From assembly GCF_008639165.1 (NCBI RefSeq), contig NZ_CP029197.1:1116001-1180000 (forward strand): DNA of 64,000 nt, given 5' to 3'. Below, in pieces: positions 52,743 to 61,242 of the stretch. The DNA comes from Streptomyces venezuelae ATCC 10712. Its GTDB lineage: Bacteria > Actinomycetota > Actinomycetes > Streptomycetales > Streptomycetaceae. The notes under the pieces are model-generated. The model had not been told where the DNA came from, did not search any database, and was given only the letters and a program-made list of their open reading frames with translations. A program made the translations under genes and the position numbers. The stretch's first letter is position 1. Every line of letters starts with the position of its first letter.

Positions 52743-53101
52743 TCAGAAAGCGCGGAGGTACACGCGGGCTTGCTCGGAGTCCAGGTTCTCGACGTAGATC
52801 TCCATCCATGCGACGTCGCGACGTCGGCGACCTGGGCTGCGGTGGCCTTGCCGGTACGGAAGGAGAGGATGTACATGTCTTCGCGGGGGTTGACCTGCAC
52901 GGCACCCTTCACGTCCGTGGCGCCCTTGGGGATCTGAATCTTCATGAACGCGGCCGCTTCGGTGGCGCCGGCGCCCTTCTCCCAGTACGGGTAGGTGCTC
53001 TCGCGCGCGCTGCCGGGGGCCCCGGTCGAGCAGGAGGTGAGAACCAGCGCGGAGATCAGCGCGACGAAGAAACTCCCACGCGTCCTGGGTCGCCTGTTCA
53101 C
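52743..53101 (-). pseudogene. lipoprotein with internal frame break
   Basis: The GTG at 53101 (GAGGAG six bases upstream) starts a lipoprotein signal peptide: VALISALVLTSC with the lipobox Cys near residue 24. About 75 residues of coherent sequence follow to AAQVADVA. The matching tail, WMEIYVENLDSEQARVYLRA, is in another frame and ends with TGA at 52743. The break lies at two abutting CGACGTCG copies (52811-52826). Read without correction the frame runs to 52622 through implausible residues. Family members I recall are longer, so an internal deletion is likely. It may have been the lipoprotein partner of the adjacent toxin remnant. Confidence 0.65.
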
Positions 53102-53953
53102 CGGTTCTCCTCGTCGCCCCGCGAGACGTCCCCTGGGCCGCCCGATCGGCCAGGGTCGGCGGGGTCCACTGTAGGGCTCGCGTCGCCGTTCAAGTCGTGG
53201 GTGGCCTTTGTCCCAGTTGTATCGGTCCCACACGTTGACCTGATAGTCCAGTGACACGTCAGGCTTGCCGCCCTCGCCGGGCCTGACTGTGACCATGCCT
53301 GAGATGGTCTGCTGGTGCGACCCCAGCGCGTGGTACCAGTCGGTGTCCTTGGTGAACGTACCGCCGTACTGATGACTCTCCACCGGAATGGTGACGGGTT
53401 TGTCGCCCCCGGCCTTCTCGAATTCGGCCAGCGCCTTCCTGCGCCACTCTTCCTGGTTTCGCGCGATATGGATCTCTTCGATGTCGGACCGGAACTTGGC
53501 GTCGTCGTGCAGCATGCGGTTCACGTCGACGTCGAGGGTTTCGCCGGTGCCACGCAGGTAGTGCAGCATGTTCCGGGATGCTCCGGTTTCGCCGGTGTTG
53601 TCGCCAACCGTGGCGAGGCCGAGGGCCAAGGCGTGGAATTGCACGTCGCGTGGTGTGGGGTCTTCCACGTTGAAGGGGCCGGAGCCGGGGTCGGGGGAAT
53701 GCCACTGGTACTGCGGGTCCAGGATGCCGGCCGCTCGGAGTTCGTCGCCCTTCTCCTTCAGCAGGATGCCGCGGGTGACCGGGGCGAGGCTGCGCCACCA
53801 CGCGGCGATGTCCTTGCGGTCCTTGGGCATGTTGGCGGCCTTGCCGGCCTCTTCCATGGACGGGTAAGGGCTGGCTTTGGGGTTCCGCTTGAAGCCGTTG
53901 AAACGCAGGAAGTCTTCTCTGTCATGGGGCCGGGGCCTGCCCACCTCGCTCAC
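53098..53953 (-). pseudogene. orphan toxin C-terminal region, frameshifted
   Basis: About 250 coherent residues (SMEEAGKAANMPKDRKDIAAW ... YQVNVWDRYNWDK in part) match, from memory, the C-terminal two-thirds of large streptomycete WXG100-associated proteins whose N-terminal module is absent here. The start is uncertain; GTG 53953 is a guess. Near 53207 (a three-A run on the minus strand) the frame must shift by one base. The tail then continues as THDLNGDASPTVDPADPG and ends in a TGA overlapping the lipoprotein GTG. Without the shift the frame fuses into the lipoprotein. Confidence 0.65.
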
Positions 53954-53984
53954 GTGGCCGTGATCCCCGAAGGCATGTCCGCTG

Positions 53985-54431
53985 TCAGTCCAGCCCGCCG
54001 GTGGCTTCGAGATGAGCGAGGAAGGTGGCCACAAGGCGTGGACGGGGGACGTGGGGGACTAGCGCGTCGGGCAGGTCGGCTTCAAGGCCCCACTCAGTGT
54101 TGAAGGTGATGCCGCTGCCGTCCGGGACGACGGTGCCCCACAACCACGTGACGAACTCCGCTGCGGCAAGGGCCGTGCAGTCCTCGACGGCGATGCCTTC
54201 CGGGGACAGCTTGGCCATTGCCTCCAGCTCCTCCTCGCCGACCGTGATGCCGAAGTGCATGACGGACCCATGAACGGGGCCTTCGTCGCCCTCATCGATA
54301 CGAATGAACGGATCCGTCTCCTGCTCTCGCTGCTTGGTCTGGATCCCCTCATAGGTCAGACCCCACGTGGAACCCTCGGCGGGGCCGAAGATGTACATGG
54401 TGCGGAGTTCGGCCAGTTCGGACGCGTCCAC
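53985..54431 (-). CDS. putative immunity protein for the Tox-REase toxin
   Basis: A 148-residue acidic, intact protein starting at GTG 54431 with GAGGGAG nine bases upstream. It lies 32 bp after the toxin stop. Sequence features include EGPVHGSVMHFGITVGEEELE near 52-72 and WLWGTVVPDGSG near 95. No family is recognised. Size, acidity and position directly behind a nuclease-type toxin domain fit a cognate immunity protein. It is the only clean reading frame in the damaged toxin region, consistent with selection to keep protection. Confidence 0.7.
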   Translation of the reverse strand: MDASELAELRTMYIFGPAEGSTWGLTYEGIQTKQREQETDPFIRIDEGDEGPVHGSVMHFGITVGEEELEAMAKLSPEGIAVEDCTALAAAEFVTWLWGTVVPDGSGITFNTEWGLEADLPDALVPHVPRPRLVATFLAHLEATGGLD

Positions 54432-54463
54432 GCGTTCGCTCCCTCTTCGTGTGCCGCCGTTGG

Positions 54464-55890
54464 TCAGGGTACGTATCGGGCGTAGCCCTTGACGCCGTAG
54501 GCGGCCATCATGACGCGCCAGTAGGCCACGGAGTCCGCGTTGTTGGTGACCGTCTCGACGCCTCTCATCTCCTTGTTCCGAGGGTCGTTGAGAGCAGCGT
54601 TGTACTTGGCGAGCTCCTTGCGGTCCTTGTCGTACAGGAAGTCCTTCTTGCCGGACCGGTGGTTCGTGCGGAGTTCGTCGAGCGAGCGGTAGCACGGCTT
54701 GTTGGGGGTGTTGACGTACTTGGCCTCGATCGCCATGCCGTCACGGTTACGGAAGCCGTCGACCATCAGGGTGCTGTGGGCGCTGATACCGGGCGGGATG
54801 GGCACCTCGTACTCGGGGTATCCGGCGACCCTTTTCTGATAGGCGATCTCGGCGGGTTTCCTGTACACGAGGCCCGTTCGGCGGGCGGTAGCCCACGGGG
54901 ACCAGGAGAGGCACCCGGATCAGCGGTGCGAGGAAGGGCGGCAGGGACGGAAGGGGGAGAAAACCGCCCCCGTCCGGCTGCGGCATGGGGACCTTGGCCT
55001 GCGAGCTGTCGAGCGCTGGCGGGATGTTCCCCAGGCGCGCGATGCGCGTGTCGCCGGTGACGAGCTCGTGCAGCCCGCCGTCGTGCCCTCGCCACCGAAC
55101 TGCGGTCGTTCCCAGATGGCGAGCGGCTCGCCGAAGAAGGGGCTTTCCTCGTCCGGGATCCTCTTCAGCGCCGTGTCGATGTGATCCGCGTATGCGTCGC
55201 AGGCGTGGGCGATCATCCGGCAGGCGGACGGCAGATTCGCCATCAGGGTCGCGTCTCGCCGACCTCGGAGGGAGGTGGCGTCTTGCCGACGAACACGTTG
55301 AAGAACGTCTGGACGGCTGTGGCGGTCTCTCCGAGCTGCTGGGCGGTCGCGGTACGCCACGCGCCTTCGGAATCCCAGTACGCATCGTCCAGGATGCCCG
55401 CCGCCGAACGCCAGGCGTTGGCCGTCTTGCGGAGCTTGTCCCGCTGGCCGTGGAAGCGCGAACCGAGCAGATACTGGTCGTTCCAGCTGGTCTCGCCGAC
55501 GACCTCGGGCAGCTCCTCGACGTTGTGGCCGGCCCGCGGATCGCAGTCCGGCCGCGAAGGCTGCGCCCCGATGTCGGGCGCCACGCTCTGGCCGAGCAGT
55601 GACGCGGCGATCGCGCTCTCCTGTTTGAGGAAGTCCTCGGTGGCCTTGAGCAAGGCCCCCGCACCGTTCGCCATCACCTGGTGGGCGAGGCCGGCGGCTT
55701 CGAAGACGGTCTTCACGGCCGGCTTGTAGACGGCGGCGAAGGCCCGGCCCGCGTCGTCGTCACCCGCCATCCCGCCATGAGCGCTGAGCTCCCTGAACAG
55801 CAGACCCAGCATGTCGTAGATCAGGTCCCGCAGCCGCACCATGGACCACGAAGCGTTGACGTAGTTCCCGGCCCTTTGCTGAAGATTCAA
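54464..55890 (-). pseudogene. WXG-like / Tox-REase polymorphic toxin broken by three indels
   Basis: Joined across three single-base frame breaks this is one protein of about 475 residues. The N-terminal WXG-like helical domain (YVNASWSMVRLRDLIYDML) occupies frame one to about 55257. DATLMANLPSACRMIAHACD follows in frame two to about 55087. A Pro-rich linker (PLPSLPPFLAPLI) in frame three runs to about 54874. The C-terminal restriction-endonuclease-fold toxin (RVAGYPEYEVPIPPG, EAKYV, ending YGVKGYARYVP) stays in frame four to 54464. The EAKYV motif carries the nuclease Glu-x-Lys. TTG 55890 after GGGGGAG is the probable start. Export by a type VII-like route is inferred from the WXG-like domain. 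Confidence 0.75.
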
Positions 55891-56069
55891 GACTCCCCCG
55901 TGCCCTCGACCACCAGGCTCTTCGATGGACCGTACACGTTGCAAGGAAGGAGCCCCGCCGCACAGGACGCATGCAACATCTGTGGCCGATTTCTGCCTGA
56001 GGCGGGCGTGACCGACGCGATCGTGGGGCCTGGTGTGCCCTCAAGCTATCGGTGCGACTCGTTTGTGCC

Positions 56070-56278
56070 TCACCACGTTCTGCCGCACTTGCCCCTCCAG
56101 TCGGTGAGCGAGGTGAGGGCTTTCTGGGCGCGGGGAGCTGTCCATCGAACGCGCCGGAGCGATCGGTGAGCTCCGTCCCGATGGCGGCAGTGAGGCCGCT
56201 GTTGTCATAGCCCCAGGTGGATTCGAGGAAGAACTCATCCGCCCAGGGATAGGCGAGGAAGTCGTCGTCCGTGTCCAT
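56070..56278 (-). pseudogene. small degraded gene upstream of the toxin
   Basis: From ATG 56278 about 45 residues read naturally (DDDFLAYPWADEFFLESTWG in part). A one-base shift near 56126-56134 then leads to QKALTSLTDWRGKCGRTW and TGA at 56070. It could be a remnant of another immunity gene; no family is recognised. The rest of the 619-bp interval 55891-56509 holds only short unconvincing frames. Confidence 0.35.
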
Positions 56279-56509
56279 GGCAACCATGGAGGGTAGGACT
56301 CACCACTGGGTCGTGCTGCGCAGTGAGGCGCCGGGCGGCCCCGCTGAACCGGCCGTACCGTGGCCAGAACAGCGGTACCGGCACGACCGGGTGCCATTGA
56401 CAGCGCGGACGAGTGCTTGTCCCAGTCCGCGGGCCAGCCGCGCACGATCAACCCGCACTCGTTCCGGTCTTGCTCCAGATGGTGAAGACGACTGTGGGGC
56501 CGCACATGC

Positions 56510-57937
56510 TCACAGCAAGCCGAGCTCCCGCAGTGCGCGGCGCTGGGTTGGGGTGGGGTTGGTCGGCCAGTAGATGTAGCAGACCCCTCCTGTGCCGGAG
56601 ACCACTTTCCCGCTGGCGTTGTAGCGCTTCGTGCGGAGCCAGATGTTCTCCCATTCCTGGCGCTGGTAGACCCGGCGTACCGCCTCGTTGTTCGGTGAGG
56701 CTGGGTCGTTGGCGATGACGTCGCCGGTCGGCGTGAAGCCGATGACGGTCATCAAGTGGCCCGACGTGCCGTAGCCCGCGCCGGTCAGTTCTTCCTTGCG
56801 GAAGGACTGGGACGTTATGGCCGGGATGCCCGCCCGGATCAGGCTCTCCAGTTCGGTGAGCGAGCGCAGCCGGGTGACCACCGCGTTCATGTCGCGGTAG
56901 GTGGCGGCGTACGCGGCGTTGAAGGGCCAGTTGCCGCAGCCCTGGTACTGGTGGTCATAGGTGTAGCGGGCCGCGTGGCAGACCTGGGGGTCCTCGAAGG
57001 CCGGGTCCACCCAGGCCAGCTGTTCCGCCGACGGCCGGCGGCCCCAGTACTCGACGATCATCTGCGACGAGGTCGGGCTGCACCACGCCTCGCCGCCGTT
57101 GTCGTACTCGGGGTACTGCCCCACATGGGTGTTCTGGGAGTAGCGCGGTACGGCCAGCTCGCGGGCGAGCCCCGGCGCCGATGCCGGGACCGTGAACCTG
57201 TCCGGGATGTCGGAGGCCATCGCCCCGAGCCGCCACACCGTGGGCGTGAGGCGGCTGCCCGGGGTGCGGTGGAGCGTGAGGCGCAGCCGGTACGAGGCCA
57301 GCCGCAGCCCGCTCGCCGTGTCGTCGATCGCGAACGTGTCGGTCCAGACGGTGCTCCTGCCGTCGGTCTGGTCGTCTACGGAGGTGCGCCGGATGTCGCC
57401 GTCCCCCGAGGCCCAGCGGCCTAGGACGTACCAGGGGGTGGCGGTGGCGTCGGTGTAGGTGCCGGAGAGCTCCACCTGGATCCAGGTGCCGGGGGGCGTC
57501 TCGGCGTTCCAGGAGGCGATGACCTCGGTGGCGGGCACGGTCGGGGTGTGCACCGGCGAGGTCCAGCTCGCGTACTCCCACGCGGCCGTCCGACCGGTGT
57601 GCGGGTCGGTGTAGTCGACGCGTCCGGCGGGTGCGGCGATGACCAGGCCCGGGCGGCGCCCGAAGACCGCCTTCGTACCGGCGGCGCTGCCGCACCTCCA
57701 GTCCGTGTACGAGGACCAGAACCGGTTGTCCACGAGCCCGGGCGCGGGCGCGTGGGCGGGGGCGTGCGCCTGGCCCCGCGCGGAGTCGTCGGCCGGGGCC
57801 GGCCCGGCGGCGGCGGGCGGGGCGTCGGCGGGAAGCAGGTGGTCGGCGGCCGCGGCGGGACCGGCGGTGGCGGCCGTACCGGCGGCCGCGAGGGCCGCGG
57901 CGAGGACGGTTCTGCGCGGGGTGGAGCTGCTGGTCAT
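56510..57937 (-). CDS. secreted C39-family cysteine peptidase
   Basis: A 475-residue exported protein. The N-terminus TPRRTVLAAALAAAG has a twin-Arg and Ala-rich signal, so Tat export is plausible. A Pro/Ala linker leads to a beta-sandwich region (about 65-260) and a papain-like C39 domain with Cys286 in GEAWCSPTS, His394 in SGHLMTV and Asp411 in NDPAS. It probably cleaves extracellular peptides or cell-wall proteins. GGGGGT lies eight bases before the ATG. The gene is intact, unlike the neighbouring toxin region. Confidence 0.9.
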   Translation of the reverse strand: MTSSSTPRRTVLAAALAAAGTAATAGPAAAADHLLPADAPPAAAGPAPADDSARGQAHAPAHAPAPGLVDNRFWSSYTDWRCGSAAGTKAVFGRRPGLVIAAPAGRVDYTDPHTGRTAAWEYASWTSPVHTPTVPATEVIASWNAETPPGTWIQVELSGTYTDATATPWYVLGRWASGDGDIRRTSVDDQTDGRSTVWTDTFAIDDTASGLRLASYRLRLTLHRTPGSRLTPTVWRLGAMASDIPDRFTVPASAPGLARELAVPRYSQNTHVGQYPEYDNGGEAWCSPTSSQMIVEYWGRRPSAEQLAWVDPAFEDPQVCHAARYTYDHQYQGCGNWPFNAAYAATYRDMNAVVTRLRSLTELESLIRAGIPAITSQSFRKEELTGAGYGTSGHLMTVIGFTPTGDVIANDPASPNNEAVRRVYQRQEWENIWLRTKRYNASGKVVSGTGGVCYIYWPTNPTPTQRRALRELGLL

Positions 57938-58278
57938 GGGCGGTGACCCCCAGTCGAGAACGGTGGGCGTACGGACCTGAGGACGAGCGGGAAGCGGGCT
58001 GACCTATAGAGCGGTCGACGGTAGGCCGGTGGACCGATAGGGCGGTGGGCAAGAGGCGGGCAACGGGCAGGCGCGGTGCGTCATTGTCGGCCTCACCCGA
58101 GCCCGCACGGACTTGACCACGGGCGCACGGACAGGGCCGGGCGCGCCCCACTATCCCGGCCTGGTCCCGGCTTCGCCAGCACTTCGGCCCGCGTCGGCCG
58201 CACCAATATTGGTCTCTACCAGTGACGGCAGCCACCTCCCTGACCTGCGGCGGTCCCCCGCTCCCCTACCCTGGGGCC
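57938..58278. other. divergent promoter region with short repeats
   Basis: The 341-bp gap separates the peptidase and kinase genes. ATAGAGCGGT (58006-58015) and ATAGGGCGGT (58037-58046) form an imperfect direct repeat within a GGT-rich stretch. ACCAATATTGGT at 58202-58213 is a perfect 12-bp palindrome and unusually AT-rich. I see no clear sigma-factor consensus or RNA. Confidence 0.45.
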
Positions 58279-58908
58279 ATGAACGACCTCGACCGCGCTG
58301 CCCACGCGCTGCTCCGGCTGCCGCCCTCCTGCGGGCCGGTCCGGCTGATCGCGGTCGACGGGCACGCGGGTTCCGGCAAGTCCACCCTCGCGGCCCGGCT
58401 CGCCGCCGCCCTCGGCGGCGCCCCCGTCCTTCACCTCGACGACCTCGCCACGCACGAAGAGCTCTTCGAGTGGACCGGCCGGCTGCGGGAGCAGGTCCTC
58501 GACCCGCTGGCGCGCGGCGAGAGCGCGTCGTACCGGCCGTACGACTGGAACCTCCGTCGCTTCGGCGAGGCGCGCGTGCTCCCGGCCGCGCCGGTCGTCC
58601 TCGTCGAGGGTGTCGGTGCCGGCCGGCGGAATGTGCGGCCGTTCCTGGCGTGGCTGCTGTGGATGGAGCGCGGCCCTGAGGAGTCCTGGGCGCGGGGCCG
58701 CCACCGGGACGGTCCGGACCAGGCCTCCTTCTGGGACGGCTGGACCGTGGCGGAGACTCGCCATTTCGCCGGGGACCCCTCCCGGGCCTTCGCCGACACC
58801 CTGGTACGGGAGCGCCCCGAGGGGTACGACTGGCTTCCCGGGCCCGCTGTGACAGCGGACTCGGACCAGATCATCACGTACCGTGACGGCTTCATGTCCG
58901 TGAACTGA
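58279..58908 (+). CDS. small P-loop kinase (uridine kinase-like)
   Basis: A 209-residue P-loop protein. Walker A VDGHAGSGKST is at about 27-37, HLDDLATHEELFEW follows as in uridine/cytidine-type kinases, and VLVEGVGAG is the Walker B strand near 107. It probably phosphorylates a nucleoside or small metabolite; the substrate is not evident. The ATG at 58279 has GGGG just upstream. The following gap holds a hairpin terminator. Confidence 0.85.
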   Translation: MNDLDRAAHALLRLPPSCGPVRLIAVDGHAGSGKSTLAARLAAALGGAPVLHLDDLATHEELFEWTGRLREQVLDPLARGESASYRPYDWNLRRFGEARVLPAAPVVLVEGVGAGRRNVRPFLAWLLWMERGPEESWARGRHRDGPDQASFWDGWTVAETRHFAGDPSRAFADTLVRERPEGYDWLPGPAVTADSDQIITYRDGFMSVN

Positions 58909-58947
58909 GCGGCCGAAAGTCCACTTCCGCAAGTGCCTCAACTCCGC

Positions 58948-58977
58948 TTGACCCAAGGGGCGTACAGGTCTTACGTT
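58948..58977 (+). promoter_or_regulatory. promoter before a possible small RNA
   Basis: TTGACC (58948-58953), 18-bp spacer, TACGTT (58972-58977). The predicted start is near 58984. No gene with a ribosome site follows closely. Confidence 0.45.
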
Positions 58978-58983
58978 CTGAAT

Positions 58984-59052
58984 GTGCGGCTTTTCGGAGC
59001 CGCCGCGGACACGAAGCCCCCGGTTGTTCCCCCGTGATCGGGGGCTTCGTTC
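58984..59052 (+). ncRNA. possible small RNA of about 70 nt
   Basis: Downstream of the promoter the sequence folds into a short hairpin (GCGGCT-TTTCGG-AGCCGC, 58986-59003) and then a terminator-like hairpin with a C-rich loop, giving a compact independent transcript. It belongs to no family I can name with confidence. An alternative is that the promoter simply drives the downstream AAA gene with an attenuator. Confidence 0.35.
59013..59048 (+). terminator. terminator hairpin after the kinase gene
   Basis: GAAGCCCCCG (59013-59022) pairs perfectly with CGGGGGCTTC (59039-59048) around a 16-base loop, and GTTCTG follows. It is about 105 bp after the kinase stop and upstream of the AAA gene. The rest of 58909-59217 holds a second weak G/C hairpin near 59058-59078 and nothing else recognised. 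Confidence 0.7.
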
Positions 59053-59217
59053 TGCCCCTCAGGGGCCTCTCAGGCCCCCTTCGCGACCCCTGATGCTCAC
59101 CCAGGGTCACCGCTTCCGGATCATGCGCTTCTCCTTAAGCGCGCACCCCCTGCGCAGGTACGATGCCCCCAGGTGCGGTCAAATCCCGTCCATGCGAAGA
59201 CGGTTGTGGGGGACCCG

Positions 59218-61143
59218 ATGGACATCGGCACGCAGGGCGCGCAGGCCCCCGCCGAACTCGCCTGGCTGCGCGGAGTCGACGCCTACACGATGGGCGCCTA
59301 CCCGCAGGCGGAGGACGAGTTCCGGACGGCGGTAAGGATCGACCCCGGCATGGCGGACGCCTGGCTCGGGCTGCACGCGCTCCGGGTCGACACCACGACC
59401 GCGCTGCTGCGCATGTACCGCAACCGCGACCGCTTCGGCGAGCAGCGGGCCCGGTACCGGCGCACCCTGAACTCCTGGTACTGGCTCGGCTGGTGGGTGC
59501 AGCCGGTCCTGGAGAGCCCGCGCGACCTGCTGCTCGCGCACGCCTCCCACTGGCTCGACGGGCGGCACGTCCCTGAGCTCGACCGGGCCCTCGCCGGGCT
59601 GCCGCCGGTCGACACCGATCCCCAGGTGCGCTTCCTGCACGCCTGTCGGGCGTACCTCGTCAAGGACTGGGACCAGCTGGTCCGGCACACCGACAGCCTG
59701 GTCGACGACCCGCTGCTCGGCATCGAGGCCGGGCTCTTCGGCGGCATGGCCCGGGTGCGTCTGGAGATGTACGGGCAGGCCGAACCGCTGCTCTCGGCGT
59801 CGCTGATGCGCTGCCGCAGCGAACAGCCGCAGCGCAAGGAGCTGCGGTACTGGCTGGCCCGCGCCCACGAGGGCACCGGGCGCAGCGCCGCCGCCCTGCC
59901 GCTCTACCGGGCGGTGCACCGCATCGACCCCACGTTCATGGACACGGCGGCGCGTCTCGCGGCGATCGCCGAGTACGACGGTTTCGAGGGTTACGACGGG
60001 GTGGACGACCCGGCCGGTCTCGCGACGGTCGCGCTCGGCACCCTCGGCGGCGGGCTCGGCCAGGACGGGGTGGACACCGCGCCGGGCGCCGATCCGGAGG
60101 GCGGCGGCCCGGTCGGCGACGGGCTGCGGCTCGCGCCCGAGCCGGCCCCGCCGGTGGCCCCGGCCGCCTCGCCGGAGCCCGTACGGCAGAAAGCCCCGCT
60201 GCCCGCACAGCCGGTTCCCCCGCGTTTCCCGGCAGGTCCCACCGATCCGGTGCTGCTCGCGGAGGCGCTCGCCGAGCTGGAGGGCATGGTCGGTCTCGAG
60301 CCGGTGAAGCGCCAGGTCAAGGCGCTGTCGGCGCAGCTGGAGATGGCGCGGCTGCGGGCCGGGCAAGGTCTTCCGGTCCAGCCGCCCAAACGTCACTTCG
60401 TCTTCTCCGGCCCCTCGGGCACCGGGAAGACCACGGTCGCCCGCATCCTCGGCCGGGTGTTCTACGCCCTCGGGCTGCTCGGCGGCGATCATCTCGTGGA
60501 GGCCCAGCGGGCGGATCTGGTGGGCGAGTTCCTCGGCCAGACCGCGGTCAAGGCCAACGAACTGATCGACTCCGCGGTCGGCGGGGTGCTGTTCGTGGAC
60601 GAGGCGTACGCGCTCTCCAACACCGGGTACAGCAAGGGTGACGCCTACGGCGACGAGGCACTGCAGGTGCTGCTGAAGCGGGCCGAGGACAACCGCGACC
60701 ACCTCGTGGTCATCCTGGCCGGCTACCCCGAGGGCATGGACCGGCTGCTCAGCACCAACCCCGGTCTCTCCTCCCGCTTCACCACCCGCGTCGACTTCCC
60801 CTCGTACCGGCCGCTGGAGCTCACCGCCATCGGCGAGGTGCTCGCCGCGGCCAACGGCGACGGCTGGGACGAGGAGGCCGTCGAGGAACTGCGCTCCATC
60901 AGCGGTCACGTCGTCGAGCAGGGCTGGATCGACGAGCTGGGCAACGGGCGCTTCCTGCGGACCCTGTACGAGAAGTCCTGCGCGTACCGGGACCTGCGGC
61001 TCTCCGGGTACGCCAGCACGCCGACCCGGGAGGACCTGGCGACCCTCCGGCTCGCCGATCTGATGCAGGCGTACGGCGAGGTCCTGTCGGGCCGCGGTCC
61101 GGTCGACCGCGGCCCTCAGCAGGAGCCCCCGCCCGGCTACTAG
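59218..61143 (+). CDS. EccA/CbbX-like AAA ATPase with TPR N-terminus
   Basis: A 641-residue protein. A helical TPR-like domain (about 1-265) is joined by a Pro-rich linker (about 300-350) to a CbxX/CfqX-type AAA domain. Walker A GPSGTGKTT is near 398-406, Walker B VLFVDEAY near 460, sensor ILAGYPEGM near 501 and Arg finger GLSSRF near 518. The architecture is that of EccA, the cytosolic ATPase of type VII secretion, but no other ESX gene is seen nearby. The ATG at 59218 follows GGGGGA. It could act on other complexes. Confidence 0.9.
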   Translation: MDIGTQGAQAPAELAWLRGVDAYTMGAYPQAEDEFRTAVRIDPGMADAWLGLHALRVDTTTALLRMYRNRDRFGEQRARYRRTLNSWYWLGWWVQPVLESPRDLLLAHASHWLDGRHVPELDRALAGLPPVDTDPQVRFLHACRAYLVKDWDQLVRHTDSLVDDPLLGIEAGLFGGMARVRLEMYGQAEPLLSASLMRCRSEQPQRKELRYWLARAHEGTGRSAAALPLYRAVHRIDPTFMDTAARLAAIAEYDGFEGYDGVDDPAGLATVALGTLGGGLGQDGVDTAPGADPEGGGPVGDGLRLAPEPAPPVAPAASPEPVRQKAPLPAQPVPPRFPAGPTDPVLLAEALAELEGMVGLEPVKRQVKALSAQLEMARLRAGQGLPVQPPKRHFVFSGPSGTGKTTVARILGRVFYALGLLGGDHLVEAQRADLVGEFLGQTAVKANELIDSAVGGVLFVDEAYALSNTGYSKGDAYGDEALQVLLKRAEDNRDHLVVILAGYPEGMDRLLSTNPGLSSRFTTRVDFPSYRPLELTAIGEVLAAANGDGWDEEAVEELRSISGHVVEQGWIDELGNGRFLRTLYEKSCAYRDLRLSGYASTPTREDLATLRLADLMQAYGEVLSGRGPVDRGPQQEPPPGY

Positions 61144-61167
61144 GACCTGATCCGAACGAGGGTCCCC

Positions 61168-61229
61168 GGCCGTGTCCGGAGAGTCCCGCCTGGCCTGCGG
61201 GCAGACGGCGCTCCTTTCCGGACACGGCC
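61168..61229. terminator. nested hairpin between convergent genes
   Basis: GGCCGTGTCCGGA (61168-61180) pairs perfectly with TCCGGACACGGCC (61217-61229). A smaller CCCGC/GCGGG stem (61185-61201) lies within the 36-base loop. It follows the AAA gene by 25 bp and precedes the CNNM gene end. Confidence 0.6.
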
Positions 61230-61242
61230 TCGCGGCCGGCGC

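Noticed and set aside
53098..53953. A single 470-residue gene from 54034 to 52622
   Set aside because: It would fuse a toxin remnant with a lipoprotein that has its own ribosome site and signal peptide. The natural toxin tail lies in the adjacent frame and ends at the lipoprotein start.
58984..59052. 6C RNA family member
   Set aside because: One loop has five Cs, but the second hairpin lacks the C-rich loop and the genomic context differs from what I recall for 6C RNA.
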